From positions 1 to 64,000 of the forward strand of contig JAXHVL010000045.1 of assembly GCA_034189225.1 (NCBI GenBank): DNA of 64,000 bases. The letters are read 5' to 3'. Below, piece by piece: positions 42,847-51,982 of the stretch (within the stretch, counting starts at the first letter, position 1; each line of letters starts with the position of its first letter). Under the pieces are notes generated by a model. That model had not been told where the DNA came from. It ran no database searches and saw only the letters and a program-made list of their open reading frames with translations. The stretch comes from JAXHTY01 sp034189225. GTDB lineage: Bacteria; Desulfobacterota; Desulfobacteria; Desulfobacterales; Desulfosudaceae. The translations under genes were made by a program, and so were the position numbers.

Positions 42847-43487
42847 GCAACACGGAGTTTTTCCAGCGGATGTTTGTCACCGGTACGGATACCGGCGTGG
42901 GCAAGACCGTGGTGGCGGCGATTTTGCTGCGGGGCCTGCGGGGCGTTTACTGGAAGCCCGTTCAGAGCGGGGTGGCGCCGATGACAGACACGCAGTGGGT
43001 GCGCGACATCACCGGCCTGGACGACAGCCATTTTATATCCGAGTCTTACGTGCTCAACACCCCGGCTTCTCCCCATCTTTCGGCGGCCATGGACGGGGTG
43101 CGCATAAACATGGACGAGATCAGCATGCCGGCGGTGGGGGATACCCCCTTGATTATCGAGGGGGCCGGCGGGGTCCTGGTGCCGTTGAACACGGACCGGT
43201 TCATTGCGGACCTGATCAAGGGTCTTGACGTGCCGGCCCTGGTGGTGGCGCCCAGCGGGCTGGGCATGATCAACCATACGCTGCTGACGCTGGACCAGCT
43301 TCGATCCCGGGACATTCCGGTGCTGGGGGTGGTGATGAACGGCGAGCCCCATGAGGCCAATAAAAAGGCTGTGGAGCATTACGGCCGGGTGCCGGTGATC
43401 GCGGAAATTCCGCCGTTGCCGGAAATGACGCCCGCGGCGCTGGATGAGGCGTTTGATTTGTTTACACTGGAAAGGCGGGTATCGTGA
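42843..43487 (+). CDS. bioD: Dethiobiotin synthetase
   Basis: This 214-residue P-loop enzyme has FVTGTDTGVGKTVVAA at the start, YWKPVQSG, EGAGGVLVPLN and a C-terminal nucleotide-binding segment (AEIPPLPEM). It carboxylates 7,8-diaminopelargonate with ATP and CO2 to dethiobiotin. The ATG at 42843 overlaps the bioF stop by 4 bp and the bioB start overlaps its own stop by 4 bp, so the three genes are translationally coupled. Confidence 0.93.
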   Translation: MSNTEFFQRMFVTGTDTGVGKTVVAAILLRGLRGVYWKPVQSGVAPMTDTQWVRDITGLDDSHFISESYVLNTPASPHLSAAMDGVRINMDEISMPAVGDTPLIIEGAGGVLVPLNTDRFIADLIKGLDVPALVVAPSGLGMINHTLLTLDQLRSRDIPVLGVVMNGEPHEANKKAVEHYGRVPVIAEIPPLPEMTPAALDEAFDLFTLERRVS

Positions 43488-44494
43488 GTGCTTTACCGCA
43501 GTCTCCATTGAATTCCAGGGAAGCGCTGCTGGACCTGGCCCGGGAGGTGAAGGACGGCGTCGTGCCGGACATGGATACCTGTCTGGCGCTGATGGCGGTT
43601 CCCGAAGAAAACGCCCTGTGGCTCTGCGCGGGGGCGGATATGCTGCGGGAGGCGCGTTTCGGCCGGACGGTGCATTTGTGCGTGATCTGCAACGGCCGGT
43701 CCGGCCGGTGTTCCGAGGACTGCGCGTTCTGTTCACAGTCCGCCCACGGGAGTGCGGTGGTGGATGAGTATCCGCTCATGAGCGCTGGCGATCTTGCCGC
43801 ACGCGGCAAAGATTTGGCGGATACGCCGGTGAACCGTTATTCGGTGGTGACCAGCGGCCGGCGGCTTTCCAAAAAGGAGGTGGCGACTGTAGCGGCGGGG
43901 CTTTCCGGGATCGACCCGGAAAAACTCCACACCTGCGCCTCGCTGGGGATTCTGGACCGGGAAAGCCTGGATGCCCTGAAGCGATCCGGGGTGAGCCGCT
44001 ATCATCACAATCTGGAGACGGCGGAAAGTTATTTTTCGCAGATCTGCACCACCCACACCTACCAGGACCGGATCGATACGATTCAGGCGGCCCGGAGTGC
44101 CGGCATGAGCATTTGTGCCGGCGGTATTCTTGGCATGGGCGAATCTGATGAGCAGATCGCGGAGCTGGCCGTCGCCCTTCGGGAGCTGGCCGTGGATGCG
44201 GTGCCCCTGAACTTTCTCGTGCCTGTGGGTGGCACGGCCGGCCCCCGGCTTTACAGCCTGACGCCGATGAAGTGCTTGAAGATTATTGCGGTTTTCCGGT
44301 ATGTGCTGCCGGAGACCGAAATCATAATCTGCGGCGGCCGGGAATATAACCTGAAGGCCCTGCATCCCCTGGTATTTTATGCCGGGGCCAGCGGTATCAT
44401 GACCGGGGATTACCTGACCACGGCGGGCCGCAGCCTGGCAGATGACCTGGCTATGCTGGAGATGCTGGGAATGACGCCCCGGCGGTCCCGGTAG
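43484..44494 (+). CDS. bioB: Biotin synthase (radical SAM)
   Basis: This 336-residue radical SAM enzyme has CNGRSGRCSEDCAFCSQSAH, carrying the CxxxCxxC cluster, then SRYHHNLETAESYF, GGILGMGES and NFLVPVGGT. It inserts sulfur into dethiobiotin. The start is GTG at 43484, overlapping the bioD stop. No bioC or bioH was seen in this window, so pimeloyl precursor supply must be elsewhere. Confidence 0.93.
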   Translation: MSALPQSPLNSREALLDLAREVKDGVVPDMDTCLALMAVPEENALWLCAGADMLREARFGRTVHLCVICNGRSGRCSEDCAFCSQSAHGSAVVDEYPLMSAGDLAARGKDLADTPVNRYSVVTSGRRLSKKEVATVAAGLSGIDPEKLHTCASLGILDRESLDALKRSGVSRYHHNLETAESYFSQICTTHTYQDRIDTIQAARSAGMSICAGGILGMGESDEQIAELAVALRELAVDAVPLNFLVPVGGTAGPRLYSLTPMKCLKIIAVFRYVLPETEIIICGGREYNLKALHPLVFYAGASGIMTGDYLTTAGRSLADDLAMLEMLGMTPRRSR

Positions 44495-44538
44495 CGTGGT
44501 ATTTGGGAGTGTATGCGTTTTGCAGTGTCCGAAAGGAA

Positions 44539-44578
44539 TTTACTTTGTCGTCCCAAAATGACTTTTTACAATACCATC
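44539..44578. repeat. MITE-like repeat A, copy 6 (right end only)
   Basis: About 40 bp match the right end of repeat A, from TTACTTTGTCGTCCCAAAA to GACTTTTTACAATACCATC. The left part is missing. It sits immediately before the Shine-Dalgarno of the 4Fe-4S protein gene. Confidence 0.75.
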
Positions 44579-44594
44579 AAACAAGGAGGCCCTC

Positions 44595-45590
44595 ATGACC
44601 GATAAGACGCCGTATGCCAAGTTTGCCGAACGCATGATGCAGCCGGATTCGGTGTATATACCGAAAATCCTGCAGAGCATGATCACGGACCGCCAGGCGG
44701 AGATGCTGATGTCCCTGCCGGCCACGGCGGCCCAGCTTTCGGAAAAATTCGGTATGGCCGAGGATGATGCCCGAACGGACCTGGAAGACATGTACAGAAA
44801 GGGACTGACCTTCAAAAAAAAGAAGGACGGCGATGTGCTTTGGCGGCCGCCCATGCACATCGCCCAGTTTCATGACGCTACCATCGTCTGGCCCGAGGCC
44901 ACGGAGGAATTTTATGAGCTCTGGCGGCTGTATATGGAAGAGGAATGGCCCAAGCTGGCGCCCGGCATCGCCACGGTCATGCCCCGGCCGTTCACCCGGG
45001 TGGTGCCGGTGGGAAAATCCATTGATACGGGTAAGGCAAAGGTGCTGGCGCCGGAAAACGTGAAAGAGATCCTTGAGTCGGCTTCCAGGATTGCGGTGAC
45101 CAAGTGCACCTGCCGGCTGACCATGAAAAAGTGCGACGCGCCGGTGGAAGTTTGCCTTCAGATCAACAGGGGCGCGGAATACACCGTTGACCGCGGTTCG
45201 GGCCGGGAAATTTCCCTGGATGAGGCCATGAAAATTATTCAGGATACCGAGGAAGCCGGGCTGGTGCACGTGACCATGAACAAGGCTGATGTGGGCCATT
45301 TTATCTGCAATTGCTGCGGGTGCTGTTGTCAGGCCTTTTCCATGCTGATTTCAGAAGGTGTTAATCTCTGCGATCCCAGCCGCTACGTACCCGAGGTGGA
45401 TGCGGATGCCTGTTCGGCCTGTGGCACCTGCGAGGATCGGTGCTGGTTTGGGGCCATCAACCTGGGTGATGATGAGGTGGCCGTGGTGACCGCGGATAAG
45501 TGCCTGGGGTGCGGCCAGTGCGCTATCGGGTGTCCGGAAGAGGCGATCACCATGGTGGGGGTTAGGGGGGAAGATTTTATACCGGTTTAG
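44595..45590 (+). CDS. 4Fe-4S binding protein with winged-helix-like N-terminus
   Basis: The first about 80 residues of this 331-residue protein look like a small helical DNA-binding or regulatory domain (ATAAQLSEKFGMAEDDARTD). A middle domain with CTCRLTMKKC and CNCCGCCCQ follows, then two ferredoxin 4Fe-4S motifs near the C-terminus (CSACGTCEDRC and CLGCGQCAIGC). Such proteins are frequent in Desulfobacterota, but the role is not established. A strong AAGGAGG is seen. Its TAG stop is the first base of repeat A copy 7. Confidence 0.75.
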   Translation: MTDKTPYAKFAERMMQPDSVYIPKILQSMITDRQAEMLMSLPATAAQLSEKFGMAEDDARTDLEDMYRKGLTFKKKKDGDVLWRPPMHIAQFHDATIVWPEATEEFYELWRLYMEEEWPKLAPGIATVMPRPFTRVVPVGKSIDTGKAKVLAPENVKEILESASRIAVTKCTCRLTMKKCDAPVEVCLQINRGAEYTVDRGSGREISLDEAMKIIQDTEEAGLVHVTMNKADVGHFICNCCGCCCQAFSMLISEGVNLCDPSRYVPEVDADACSACGTCEDRCWFGAINLGDDEVAVVTADKCLGCGQCAIGCPEEAITMVGVRGEDFIPV

Positions 45591-45714
45591 ATGGCTTCGA
45601 AAAAAGCCCAATAGTTGCGTTGCGATGCATCTCTCGTCATGTCACGTACAGCCAGTACGCTCCATTCCTCGAGATGCATCGACGCCTTGCTCTTGAACTT
45701 TTTGCTTTGCCATC
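45590..45714. repeat. MITE-like repeat A, copy 7 (shortened right end)
   Basis: The copy begins GATGGCTTCG on the last base of the upstream stop codon and ends GCTTTGCCATC, missing the last about 30 bp of full copies. It abuts the moeA start region with no clear Shine-Dalgarno between, so it forms the whole upstream region of moeA. Confidence 0.85.
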
Positions 45715-45723
45715 TTGGTGAAA

Positions 45724-46956
45724 ATGATGGAAGAATTTTTTAAAGTGATGACGCCGGCGGCGGTGCTGGCGATGAAGGAACGGTTTTCCCGGGTGGAGAC
45801 CGAGGCGGTATCGCTTTCCGAGGCTCTGGACCGGCTGGCGGGCGCAGATATCGTATCGCCTGTTGATCTGCCGGGGTTCAACCGGTCTGTGATGGACGGG
45901 TACGCGGTGGCCGCTGCATCGACCTTCGGGGCCTCCGACGGCAGTCCGGCTTTTCTTACGATCAAGGGGTCGATTCCCATGGGGGCGGTGCCGGAATTTG
46001 ATATTCGCCGGTCAGAAGCTGCGGCCATCGCCACGGGCGGTATGCTGCCTGCGGGCGCGGATGCGGTGGTCATGAAGGAGCATGCCAATGCCGTGAGCGA
46101 AACCGAGCTGGAGGTTTATAAACCGGTGGCGCCGGGCGGCAATATGGTCGGCGCCAATGAAGATTTTGAAGCCGGTGGGATCGCCATTGCCAGGGGCACA
46201 TTGTTGCGCAGCCAGGAGATCGGGCTGCTGGCGGGCATGGGCCTGACATCGGTGACGGTTTACCGGAAACCCCTGGTCGGGATCATTTCCACGGGCGATG
46301 AGATTGTGACCGTGGAAGAGTCGCCGCCGCCGGGCCATATCCGGGACATGAATACCTATACCCTGGCCGCGCTGGTGAGGGAAAGCGGGGGTGCGCCGGT
46401 GAATATGGGCGTGGTGCCGGATCGGTATGAGGTGCTGTATGAGGCATTGGCTGAAGCAGTTAAAGACTGTGATGCCGTGCTCGTCTCTGGTGGCAGCAGC
46501 GTGGGTGCCCGGGATTACACCAAAAAGGCGATTACCGCGTTGCCGGATGCCGAGCTCCTGGTTCACGGTGTGGCGATGCGACCGGGCAAGCCCACCATGC
46601 TGGCCCGGTCCTGGCACAGGATGGTGTGGGGCATTCCCGGTCAGGTGACCTCGGCCATGGTGGTTTACATGATTATGGTACGGCCGTTTGTTCAGCATAT
46701 CGGCGGATATGCCGGGACCGAGCCCCCCACTGTTTCTGCCCGTATCGCCAGAAACGTGCCGTCGGTTTACGGGCGGACCGATTTTGTGCGGGTATGGCTT
46801 GAAGCAGATCCATCGGGCGGCCGGCCGCTGGCCCACCCGGTATTCGGCAAGTCAGGGCTGATCAATACCATGGTAAAGGCAGACGGTCTCGTGGCCATTG
46901 ATGCAGATTCTGAAGGCATCAACAAGGGAGATGCGGTGGCGGTGATCCGGTTTTAA
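45724..46956 (+). CDS. moeA: Molybdopterin molybdenumtransferase MoeA
   Basis: This MoeA of about 410 residues has the family motifs SVMDGYAVAAAS, GGMLPAGADAVVMKEHA, IISTGDEIV, VSGGSSVGARDYTKKAI and MRPGKPTML. It inserts molybdate (or tungstate) into adenylated molybdopterin. The start is uncertain (GTG 45718, ATG 45724 or ATG 45727), because repeat A ends right before it. It is a paralogue of the fused MoeA-PBP at 34619. Its stop is only 3 bp from the convergent rnfB stop. Confidence 0.92.
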   Translation: MMEEFFKVMTPAAVLAMKERFSRVETEAVSLSEALDRLAGADIVSPVDLPGFNRSVMDGYAVAAASTFGASDGSPAFLTIKGSIPMGAVPEFDIRRSEAAAIATGGMLPAGADAVVMKEHANAVSETELEVYKPVAPGGNMVGANEDFEAGGIAIARGTLLRSQEIGLLAGMGLTSVTVYRKPLVGIISTGDEIVTVEESPPPGHIRDMNTYTLAALVRESGGAPVNMGVVPDRYEVLYEALAEAVKDCDAVLVSGGSSVGARDYTKKAITALPDAELLVHGVAMRPGKPTMLARSWHRMVWGIPGQVTSAMVVYMIMVRPFVQHIGGYAGTEPPTVSARIARNVPSVYGRTDFVRVWLEADPSGGRPLAHPVFGKSGLINTMVKADGLVAIDADSEGINKGDAVAVIRF

Positions 46957-46959
46957 AAA

Positions 46960-49050
46960 TTACTCCCTTTCCGGGGTATAACAGGTGGTGCAGCAGAACA
47001 GACAGCGGTCTGCCTCACCTTTTGCGGTTTCTTCCTCGATGACCTGGTCTACCTCGTCAAAGGTGTGAATGCGGGTTTTCGCATCCAGTTCGGGCATTTC
47101 CGCACGATTGCGTTTGGACACCCCTTCCACGGAATCAAAGATGGAGCCGGGAATGTGCATGTTGAACAGCGACCGCGGGGGCGGTGTTACCGGCTTGCCC
47201 GCCAGGAAAAGGTCGATGGAGCGGGCCGCGCGCCGGCCGGCGCCGATGGCGTCCACCACCAAAGCCGCTCCCGTGGCCGCATCCCCGCCGGTAAAAATGT
47301 AGGGAATATTGGTCTGAAGGGTTTCTTCGTTGACCTGGTCGATGGTGTCCCAACGGGTGGTTTCCAGTTCCTCCACACGGCGACCGGCTTCGGCTTCCTT
47401 GAAAGCGATGTCCGGGCCCTGGCCGATGGCCAGCACGATCATGTCGGTTTCAAGAGTCTGAACGGCCCCTTCTTTGGCGATGGGCTTACGCCGTCCGCTG
47501 TCGTCCGGTTCGCCCAGTTCCATTTCCTGTACTTCCAGGCCCACCACGTTGCCGTCGTCGTCACCGACAATTTTGTTCGGTGAAAAGAGATATTTGAGAT
47601 TAATGCCCTCGTGTTCGGCAGCGTCGATTTCCACCTTGTTGGCCGGCATTTCGTTCCGGGTCCGGCGGTAGACGATGGAAACCTCTTCTGCGCCCAGCCG
47701 TACCAGGGTCCGCACGCAGTCGATGGCGGTATTGCCGCCGCCGATAACGGCGCATTTTTTGCCCACAAACGGGGGATCCTCAAGCGCGCCCTGCTGCCAC
47801 TGGGCAAAATGCGTAAGAAATGAAATACCCGTGTAAACGCCCTTGAGGTCGTTACCCTCGATTTTCAGGTCATAATCCTTCCAGGCGCCGATGCCCAGAA
47901 AGATCGCATCGTAACCCGCAGCCACCAGGCTGTTTAAATCAAAGTCGCGCCCCAGCTTTTTCCCGGGTTTGTGCTCGATGCCCAGCTTGAGGATTCCGTC
48001 GGTTTCCCATTTCAGGACCTTTTTGGGGAGCCGGTATTCGGGAATGCCGTATCGTATCATGCCGCCGAGTTCGGGCATGGCATCAAATATGGTAACCTCA
48101 TGCCCAACACGGCGAAGAAAGTAGGCGGCGCTCAGGCCAGCCGGCCCGCCGCCGATCACGGCCACGTGTTTGCCCGTAGAAGGGGCGCAGGGAATGAGAA
48201 AGCGGCGGCCTGAATTCATTTCATAGTCCGCCACAAAACGCTTCAACTGGTTGATGGAAACCGCCTCGTCTTCGATAGCCCGTCGGCAGTAATCTTCACA
48301 GGGATGGGGACAGACCCGGCCGCAGGCCAGCAGCAACGGGTTGCGTTCCCGGATCGTCCGTACCGCACCTTCGTAGTCGCCGTTTTTGATCTGGCGAATG
48401 TATTCCGGGATATCGATCTGCGCCGGACAGGTCTGCTGGCAGGGCGCATGAGCACCATCCACCCGGTTGAAGGCGAGAAGGCGTTCGGTCATTGATTTGA
48501 CCTTGATGATATTTTTGGGACAGATCGCTTCGCAGGCACCGCAGCCAACGCATTTCGCCTCGCTGACCACGGGATATCCTTCCGGCCCCATCTCAATGGC
48601 GTCAAAAGAACAGGACTTGATACAGTCGCCGTAGCCCAGGCAGCCGGTGGGGCAGGCCCGACGTCCGCCGAACATGGCGGCCGCGGCGTTGCAGGAGTTA
48701 ACGCCCATATAGGTATAACGGTTTTCAGCCCGGTGGCCGCCGGCGCATTCGTTTTCCGAAATGCGCGGCTCGGCGGTGCCGGCTTCCATGCCCATGATGC
48801 CGGCGATGGCGGCAACGGCATCGGCGTCGGCAAGAATACAGACGTTGGGCGGCGCTTCGCCATTTACCACGGCTTCGGCGGCGGCTGAACAGCCGGCGTA
48901 CCCGCATCCGCCGCAGTTGGCGCCGGCAGTGTAGCCTTCAACTTCTGCGATCCGTGGGTCCTCATATACGTAAAAAACCCTGGACGCGACGCCCAGGACA
49001 ACACTGCTGGTCATTCCGATGCCCAGCATGGCTAAAATAGCTTCTATCAA
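46960..49050 (-). CDS. rnfB: RnfB fused to a GltD/NfnB-like NAD(P)H-FAD oxidoreductase
   Basis: Residues 1 to about 195 of this 696-residue protein are RnfB: a membrane anchor, the 4Fe-4S motif NCGGCGYAGC, then ferredoxin clusters CPTGCLGYGDCIKSC and CVGCGACEAICPKN. From about 205 on it is a GltD/NfnB-type flavoprotein: an N-terminal FeS region (CQQTCPAQIDIPEYI), FAD site VIGGGPAGLSAAYFLRR, NAD(P) site VIGGGNTAIDCVRTL, and a Cys-rich tail CLFCCTTCY. RnfB normally takes electrons from ferredoxin. The extra domain could add an NADPH or bifurcating exit, which is inference. It is the last gene of the rnf operon. Confidence 0.9.
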   Translation of the reverse strand: MIEAILAMLGIGMTSSVVLGVASRVFYVYEDPRIAEVEGYTAGANCGGCGYAGCSAAAEAVVNGEAPPNVCILADADAVAAIAGIMGMEAGTAEPRISENECAGGHRAENRYTYMGVNSCNAAAAMFGGRRACPTGCLGYGDCIKSCSFDAIEMGPEGYPVVSEAKCVGCGACEAICPKNIIKVKSMTERLLAFNRVDGAHAPCQQTCPAQIDIPEYIRQIKNGDYEGAVRTIRERNPLLLACGRVCPHPCEDYCRRAIEDEAVSINQLKRFVADYEMNSGRRFLIPCAPSTGKHVAVIGGGPAGLSAAYFLRRVGHEVTIFDAMPELGGMIRYGIPEYRLPKKVLKWETDGILKLGIEHKPGKKLGRDFDLNSLVAAGYDAIFLGIGAWKDYDLKIEGNDLKGVYTGISFLTHFAQWQQGALEDPPFVGKKCAVIGGGNTAIDCVRTLVRLGAEEVSIVYRRTRNEMPANKVEIDAAEHEGINLKYLFSPNKIVGDDDGNVVGLEVQEMELGEPDDSGRRKPIAKEGAVQTLETDMIVLAIGQGPDIAFKEAEAGRRVEELETTRWDTIDQVNEETLQTNIPYIFTGGDAATGAALVVDAIGAGRRAARSIDLFLAGKPVTPPPRSLFNMHIPGSIFDSVEGVSKRNRAEMPELDAKTRIHTFDEVDQVIEEETAKGEADRCLFCCTTCYTPERE

Positions 49051-49169
49051 TGGTCGCTCCTGTTGTTTAAATTCATAGGTGTCAGTTTTCCGGGATAAGG
49101 TTGCACCCCCGGCCTCTTCCGGCCCCTATTCAACTGGTCCTGCTAATGGTACTGCAAAAAATCAGAAAA

Positions 49170-49745
49170 TTAAGCCATACCCCTGAAGGCGAAAAAAGCA
49201 AGGGCGATCATGCCAGCGGTCACCAGGCCTATGGAGGTGTCTTCCAGCGGCTTGGGAACCCTGCCCAGGTTTACCCGCTCCCGGACGCCGGCAAACAGGA
49301 TCAGCGCCAGGCCGAACCCCACCGCGTAAGAGAAGGAAGCCACCAGTGCCTGGATAAAGGTATATTCTTCCTTGATGTTAATCAGGCAGGCCCCCATTAC
49401 CGCGCAGTTGGTGGTGATCAGGGGAAGGAAAATGCCCAGGCCGGCATACAGCGCCGGAATGCTCTTTTTCAGAAACATTTCCACAAATTGTACCAGGGAA
49501 GCGATAACCAGAATAAAGGCCAGCGTTCGCAGATACTCGAGGTTAAGCGTTTTCAGCAGATAGGTGTCCACACACCAGGTGATGATGCCGGCCATAACCA
49601 GGACGAATACCACAGCCATGGCCATGCCCGCCGCAGTTTCCATCTTCTTGGATGTGCCGAGAAACGGACAGTTGCCAAGAAACTGGGCAAGAACGATATT
49701 GTTAATCAGGATGCAGCTTATCGCCAACAGAATATATTCGCTCAT
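49170..49745 (-). CDS. rnfA: Rnf complex subunit A
   Basis: This 191-residue integral membrane protein has six helices and the RnfA/NqrE pattern: NNIVLAQFLGNCPFLGTSKK near the N-terminus and NCAVMGACLINIKEE in the middle. RnfA and RnfE are inverted-topology paralogues that form the ion-translocating core with a bound FeS cluster. AGGAGG precedes the ATG. It lies between rnfE and rnfB. Confidence 0.93.
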   Translation of the reverse strand: MSEYILLAISCILINNIVLAQFLGNCPFLGTSKKMETAAGMAMAVVFVLVMAGIITWCVDTYLLKTLNLEYLRTLAFILVIASLVQFVEMFLKKSIPALYAGLGIFLPLITTNCAVMGACLINIKEEYTFIQALVASFSYAVGFGLALILFAGVRERVNLGRVPKPLEDTSIGLVTAGMIALAFFAFRGMA

Positions 49746-49755
49746 TTGTAGCCTC

Positions 49756-50358
49756 CTATTTCTCGAGCATATTCATAATACAGAGCATGAGGCCCAGGCA
49801 GACAAACGCGCCCGGTGCTTCTACCATAAAGGTAAACGGCATGTACGCATCCCCGAAAGGCGCAAATGATTTGCCGAGAACCGTCAGGGTACCGGCGCCG
49901 ATCCCTTCGCGAATCGCGGCGATGGCTGCCAGGGAAAGGGTAAACCCGATGCCGATGCCCAGGCCGTCGGCAATGGATGGCACAAGCTTGTTTTTGCTGG
50001 CAAAGGCCTCGGCCCGCCCGAGTACAATACAGTTCACAACAATCAGAGGAATAAAAATTCCGAGCTGCAAGAACAGGTTGTAGGTATATGCCTGCATCAG
50101 CAGTTCCACCAGGGTCACGAAGGTGGCAATAATGGTAATAAAGCAGGCGATTCTCACCTTGGACGGGATAACGTTTCGAAGCAGCGATACCAGAACGTTG
50201 GAGCCGACCAGCACAAAGGTGGTGGCAAGTCCCATCCCTATACCGTTTTCAACCTTTGTGGTCACGGCGAGAACGGGACACAGCCCCAGGACCAGTCGAA
50301 ACGGGGGAAGCTCCGCCCACAGCCCTTTTACAAATTCCTGCGATACTGTCTTAGCCAT
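49756..50358 (-). CDS. rnfE: Rnf complex subunit E
   Basis: This 200-residue membrane protein with six helices has the RnfE/NqrD pattern (ELPPFRLVLGLCPVLAVTT, VNCIVLGRAEAFASKN). It pairs with RnfA. The start at 50358 follows GGGAG; an upstream ATG at 50376 adds six residues. It ends 10 bp before rnfA. Confidence 0.92.
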   Translation of the reverse strand: MAKTVSQEFVKGLWAELPPFRLVLGLCPVLAVTTKVENGIGMGLATTFVLVGSNVLVSLLRNVIPSKVRIACFITIIATFVTLVELLMQAYTYNLFLQLGIFIPLIVVNCIVLGRAEAFASKNKLVPSIADGLGIGIGFTLSLAAIAAIREGIGAGTLTVLGKSFAPFGDAYMPFTFMVEAPGAFVCLGLMLCIMNMLEK

Positions 50359-50425
50359 ATTTTTTCTCCCGAACAATCCGGGGTCAGAAGAACTACCCCC
50401 GGCTGAATTTTGACTTTAACGCTTT

Positions 50426-51019
50426 TTATAAGGACAGATTTTCAATCTTGCTTTTAATTTCGGATTCCAGTTCGCTGTAAAGCTCGCCCGCATTGGTGGC
50501 GGCGGCGCAGACACCCCTGGAGGTTATAGTGGCCCCGCTGATGGCGGTTACATCACCGCCGTCCTTTTTTACTTTAAATTTTTTATCGACGGACATGCCC
50601 ACGAACCGGTTCGTCAGGTCGGGCTCGCTTTTGGCACGGGCGCCGATACCCGGTGTTTCGCTGTGGGTGGTGACCCCGGCACCGGTAATTTTACCGGTAT
50701 TGATGTTAACCCCCACCATGAGCCCAATGTCGCCGCCGAAGCCGCTGCCGGTGGCGCTCAGGGCAACCTGCTGCACCTTGCCGTCCACCACTGCGGGGAA
50801 CACGGTGACCTCTTCGCCGTTGTGGGTGACGGTGAACCGGTCGGAAATATAATCGTTTGACGCCTTTTCAAAGATACTGTCCAGCACCGGCCCTTTTACA
50901 AACTTCAACACCTGCAGATCGATACGGTCCTTGGTGGCCGCCCGAACGCCGGCCAGCAACCCGCCGGAGACAGCGGTCAGAACGGTTAGCACCACGACCA
51001 TTTTTATTAATTCGCGCAT
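50426..51019 (-). CDS. rnfG: Rnf complex subunit G (covalent FMN)
   Basis: This 197-residue protein has one N-terminal membrane helix and a periplasmic FMN-binding domain. The flavinylation motif is SGATITSRGV near residue 165, where the Thr is the attachment site. It passes electrons across the membrane within Rnf. It starts at 51019 directly after the rnfD stop (51020), so translation is coupled. Confidence 0.93.
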   Translation of the reverse strand: MRELIKMVVVLTVLTAVSGGLLAGVRAATKDRIDLQVLKFVKGPVLDSIFEKASNDYISDRFTVTHNGEEVTVFPAVVDGKVQQVALSATGSGFGGDIGLMVGVNINTGKITGAGVTTHSETPGIGARAKSEPDLTNRFVGMSVDKKFKVKKDGGDVTAISGATITSRGVCAAATNAGELYSELESEIKSKIENLSL

Positions 51020-51982
51020 TTATACCACCCTTCCCATTGCCTTTGGTCGTATTTTATCAACCAGCGGGTTGACAAGATTGATAATCAGGACGGCAAATAC
51101 GACGCCGTCAACATACACGCCAATATTCCGGATCAGCACGGTCAACAGCCCGCCGCATGCACCGTAAATCAGCATGGGAACGAAGTTGACCGGCGATGAT
51201 GAATCCTCGGTTGCCAGAAAAACGGCGCCGATAAGCGTATAGCCAGTGAGCAGATGGACCATCGGGCCGGCATACTGGGTGGAATCCCCTATCTTGTTGA
51301 ACAGCAGGGCGGTGATAAAAACACCTACGAGAAAGGAGACCACGATTTCCCATCGGATGTAGCCCCTTGCCATCAGGTAGATGCCGCCAATGATGATGCC
51401 CAGTCCGAAGGTGGCGCCGATGCCGCCGGACTGCCGGCCGAGCAGCAGGTCCATGGTGGAGAATGCCTCAATCTGGCCGGTACCGAAATATTTGGCCGAC
51501 ACCAGGGGATAGGCCATGTCAAAGCCGGTTTGGTAATCGGCCAGCATGTAGTTGAAGTCCAGAAAATCGGGCCATGAAACCATCAGAATGGTCACGCTGA
51601 TAACCACCGGGTTGAAGGGGTTGGCCCCGAGGCCGCCGAAAATGCCTTTTGCGATGATAACCGCCACAAAGGTTCCCACGATAACCGCCCACCAGGGCAT
51701 GGTGGCCGGAAACATCATGGCTAGCAGCAGGCCGATCAGCGCGGCGTTGCCGTCGCCGATGGAGACGGGCTGACGGGCCACCCGGTTCATCAGGTATTCC
51801 CAGATAATGGCCGTGGATACGGAAAGGGCCACGACGCCAAGCGCCCGGGTCCCGTATGTGAGAATGCCGGCGATTACGGGAATGAGCGCCATCAGCATGA
51901 TGTTGTAATATCTCGCCGAAAGCGAGCTGCCGTCATGCCAGAACGGCGCGTGTGAAACAAGAAGTTTTTTGTTGCTATGCAT
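51020..51982 (-). CDS. rnfD: Rnf complex subunit D
   Basis: This 320-residue membrane protein has about nine helices and the RnfD/NqrB features, including GGIGATFG, where the Thr is the probable covalent FMN site, and NPFNPVVISVTILMVSWP. It carries electrons between RnfC/B and RnfG and contributes to ion movement. The start at 51982 overlaps the end of rnfC by 8 bp. Confidence 0.92.
   Translation of the reverse strand: MHSNKKLLVSHAPFWHDGSSLSARYYNIMLMALIPVIAGILTYGTRALGVVALSVSTAIIWEYLMNRVARQPVSIGDGNAALIGLLLAMMFPATMPWWAVIVGTFVAVIIAKGIFGGLGANPFNPVVISVTILMVSWPDFLDFNYMLADYQTGFDMAYPLVSAKYFGTGQIEAFSTMDLLLGRQSGGIGATFGLGIIIGGIYLMARGYIRWEIVVSFLVGVFITALLFNKIGDSTQYAGPMVHLLTGYTLIGAVFLATEDSSSPVNFVPMLIYGACGGLLTVLIRNIGVYVDGVVFAVLIINLVNPLVDKIRPKAMGRVV

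Noticed and set aside
42480..43736. A 418-codon - strand frame across bioF, bioD and bioB
   Set aside because: It runs antisense through three overlapping, well-identified biotin genes and has a low-complexity, Arg/Pro/His-rich translation.
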